This document shows positions 62,267-64,000 of a stretch of DNA of 64,000 nucleotides, piece by piece. The stretch covers positions 186,001 to 250,000 of the forward strand of contig CANNEA010000004.1 of the NCBI GenBank assembly GCA_947503525.1, in the 5' to 3' direction. Origin of the DNA: an uncultured Carboxylicivirga sp. (GTDB taxonomy: Bacteria > Bacteroidota > Bacteroidia > Bacteroidales > Marinilabiliaceae). Every line of letters begins with the position of its first letter. Within the stretch, counting starts at the first letter, position 1. The notes below the pieces were generated by a model that saw nothing but the letters and a program-made list of their open reading frames with translations, did no database searches and was not told where the DNA came from. The position numbers and the translations under genes were made by a program.

Positions 62267-63784
62267 TTAAGAATTGATTGTAGAGCATTTTATAAACTTC
62301 AAAACTTTATGCCCTCTGTCGGATTCAAAGCTTAAAAAATAAACGCCATCAATTAAAGACGCTATAGTAAGCGTATACTGTTCCGACATAGGGGAAACCT
62401 CATTTTTGTAATGTACCGATCCGCGAGTATCAAATATGGACAAGCTTCCGGCCAAGCCCTCAAAACCTTCTATTGTAATACTTGTAGATGCCGGATTTGG
62501 GTATAACTTTAGAGTAGGTAAAAACTCATCATCAATTCCAACATCCTGCTTTACAATTTTGATCTCTTTTAACGGTTCATCCAGGTAAACATCACTATCA
62601 TCTTTTGTTGTCCTAAAAACAGGAATAATCTCATAATAATGCCCTTCAGTTAATTCATCAGACGGTACCAAATTGGAAATATCAAACTCTACTTTAGCTT
62701 GACCGGCCTGCATACCAACTGTGTTTGCATCTGTTGCCGCCCATTGCTTTTGAATTACGCCTTCAGCATTCTTTTCAACCAAAGTAACCTTTACACCACC
62801 CCAACTCTCCGCCGAAACCAAATGTCCTGTTCCGGCATCGTAATACAGATCAAAAATAAAAGGCTTTGTAACAGGAAATTCATTGCTAGTATAAGTTTCA
62901 CGATCAACTATTATCTGTGGTGGAGCTTCCCAAACACGCACATAATCGCAAAACATCTCAGTTGGAAAACCAGGTTCAGGGCTTGATTCCGGAAATGGCA
63001 TTACCGTTCTAACCCCATCAATATATTTCTCATATGGCGTTCGTAAACCCATCGAAACGGTTACGTGCATAGGCAAATGCCAGTAATGGTTTTTCTTTGC
63101 TCCACGTTGCACACCATCAACATACCAAAAAATTGAATCTGGTCTGTTCAAAACTCCATATGTATGATACTCATCTCTTGGATCCCATGGTGCATCCCAT
63201 GAGTTATGACAGAGTTCAGTATCTCCCTGCCCGGGACGTTTCCATGTTAATACTCCATTTTCAAGTATTCGGGTATGTAAGTTCATTTCAAGGCGTTGAT
63301 AGTTATTTGGGATTTGAAAAATCTCAATAACATCAATCTCGCAATATTTTACACCACCTTCTTCTGTAGGATCGGGTTGTCCTACACTATAGATCCAAAA
63401 AGCCGGACATGTTCCTTGCCCCTTTTCACTTGCTTTAATTCGTGTTTCAAAATATCCATAAGTTATTTCATCACTTATCTGTGCAATTCCTGAAGTAAAG
63501 TAGAATTTCTTATCAGCACCAGCCACCTTACGCGTATGCTCCTTTTGTTGCATTCGTATTATCAAATCCGTTTCCGAAGTGTAGGCATTTTCAGGTTCCC
63601 ACGACCAAGTACCCCAATCTCGCACATCGGTGTTCCATTTAGATGAATTTAATGTTCCACTATTAAATTCATCAGAATACTCAGGCTTTAAATCCCATTT
63701 CATATCCTGATGTGATACCGGTTTTTGAGCAAATAATGATATGCTTGAAACGATAAACAGAGCTACGATCAATATCCTTCCCAT
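62267..63784 (-). CDS. Secreted glycoside hydrolase family 16 enzyme with T9SS tail
   Basis: A 505-residue enzyme. Signal peptide (to about residue 20, SLFAQ), GH16 catalytic domain (about 25-290) with the full retaining motif EIDVIE (Glu149 nucleophile, Asp151, Glu154 acid/base), a linker sheet domain (about 300-410) and a Type A T9SS sorting domain (about 425-505: LKLYPNPASTSITIEGFEG, DGVYFLSFESDRGHKVLKF). GH16 enzymes cut beta-1,4 or beta-1,3 galactans and glucans; next to a sulfatase, agar, porphyran or carrageenan type substrates are likelier than laminarin. Secreted to the surface. Operon with the sulfatase. Confidence 0.92.
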   Translation of the reverse strand: MGRILIVALFIVSSISLFAQKPVSHQDMKWDLKPEYSDEFNSGTLNSSKWNTDVRDWGTWSWEPENAYTSETDLIIRMQQKEHTRKVAGADKKFYFTSGIAQISDEITYGYFETRIKASEKGQGTCPAFWIYSVGQPDPTEEGGVKYCEIDVIEIFQIPNNYQRLEMNLHTRILENGVLTWKRPGQGDTELCHNSWDAPWDPRDEYHTYGVLNRPDSIFWYVDGVQRGAKKNHYWHLPMHVTVSMGLRTPYEKYIDGVRTVMPFPESSPEPGFPTEMFCDYVRVWEAPPQIIVDRETYTSNEFPVTKPFIFDLYYDAGTGHLVSAESWGGVKVTLVEKNAEGVIQKQWAATDANTVGMQAGQAKVEFDISNLVPSDELTEGHYYEIIPVFRTTKDDSDVYLDEPLKEIKIVKQDVGIDDEFLPTLKLYPNPASTSITIEGFEGLAGSLSIFDTRGSVHYKNEVSPMSEQYTLTIASLIDGVYFLSFESDRGHKVLKFIKCSTINS

Positions 63785-63868
63785 GTTTTCCTTCTTTAAT
63801 GTTTTAATTTTTCAGCCTAACCTGACCAACAAATAAAAGAATGATAGTCAGTTACAGAGATTCACACT

Positions 63869-63899
63869 AATTCCTTCTTGCCATAAGCAAGAAGGAATT
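63869..63899. other. Intergenic hairpin in the polysaccharide locus
   Basis: A 13-base perfect stem AATTCCTTCTTGC/GCAAGAAGGAATT with a 5-base loop, between the last gene of the window and GH16. There is no T-tail, so it may protect or process the polycistronic mRNA and set unequal expression, rather than end it. Confidence 0.6.
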
Positions 63900-63909
63900 T
63901 GCTAAATTG

Positions 63910-64000
63910 TTATGGGCGTGTACCTGCATCAACTTTTCTTAATTCAAAATCATCAAGATAAAATGTTTGTTGACCTGATACACCAGTATTGTTAACTGCT
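63910..64000 (-). CDS. 3' end of a secreted, probably carbohydrate-associated protein (partial)
   Basis: The last 29 codons of a gene continuing beyond the window: AVNNTGVSGQQTFYLDDFEL, then RKVDAGTRP and TAA. FYLDDFEL is a typical closing strand of jelly-roll carbohydrate-binding or choice-of-anchor domains. Same direction as GH16, sulfatase and HTCS; likely another member of the locus (for example a surface glycan-binding protein). Confidence 0.6.
   Translation of the reverse strand, partial: AVNNTGVSGQQTFYLDDFELRKVDAGTRP

Noticed and set aside
1-64000. CRISPR arrays, insertion sequences, rRNA operons
   Set aside because: No regularly spaced direct repeats, transposase genes or rRNA-like sequence were recognised in the window.

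Overview
The window is a low-GC, gene-dense chromosomal segment from a member of the Bacteroidota, most likely a marine or sediment Bacteroidales/Marinilabiliales-type anaerobe or facultative anaerobe. The evidence is: TAnnTTTG -7 promoter boxes with an upstream TTG; almost no Shine-Dalgarno sequences; C-terminal type IX secretion (T9SS) sorting domains; TonB receptors and regulators with CarboxypepD_reg domains; a hybrid two-component regulator beside a sulfatase and a GH16 enzyme; and an IntDOT-like integrase. Genus-level placement cannot be made from what I can see.

Region by region. 0.2-2.3 kb is a housekeeping run (yicC, gmk, nadD). 2.3-9.7 kb looks like an extracellular nucleic-acid scavenging locus: a secreted EEP-type nuclease (minus strand) opposite a TonB receptor, two OB-fold-like lipoproteins and an endonuclease I lipoprotein. 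9.8-15.1 kb holds a DUF4139 protein with an inserted carboxypeptidase-like domain, asnB, an AHSA1-like protein, a coiled-coil protein and the remnant of a beta-barrel gene. 15.2-19.8 kb is a one-direction cluster (SnoaL-like, SDR, CrtI/retinol-saturase-like FAD enzyme, secreted SnoaL-like, spondin-domain T9SS protein) of unknown pathway. 19.9-25.9 kb carries an M16C protease lipoprotein, an SDR and a Tyr/Trp-rich secreted protein.

26.0-35.2 kb is an energy-metabolism island: a four-subunit 2-oxoacid:ferredoxin oxidoreductase, a PLP aminotransferase, flavodoxin, a fused ADP-forming acyl-CoA synthetase and HydE. Together these fit amino-acid fermentation (transamination, oxidative decarboxylation to acyl-CoA, ATP from the thioester, reduced ferredoxin/flavodoxin disposed of perhaps through a [FeFe] hydrogenase encoded elsewhere). 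35.2-45.5 kb has zwf and pgl, separated by an aldo/keto reductase and a five-gene RND efflux operon that ends in a PII-like protein and a DUF2892 membrane protein. 45.6-49.7 kb has a receiver/PP2C phosphatase, a CarboxypepD_reg protein and a MATE exporter.

49.9-56.2 kb is a decaying mobilizable element beside tRNA-Arg(UCU). It has an apparently intact tyrosine integrase with arm-type repeats, a mobC pseudogene (lost start plus internal amber), a candidate oriT, a structured GC-richer non-coding stretch, a nucleotidyltransferase-like protein lacking its catalytic motif, a primase/DnaC-like ATPase gene with a 3' one-base deletion, an excisionase-like HTH gene, and a multiply broken rteC relic. 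No relaxase is present and I could not find a second attachment site. 56.3-64 kb is the regulatory end of a polysaccharide utilization locus for a sulfated glycan: HTCS, sulfatase, GH16 with T9SS tail, and the 3' end of another secreted carbohydrate-associated protein running off the window.
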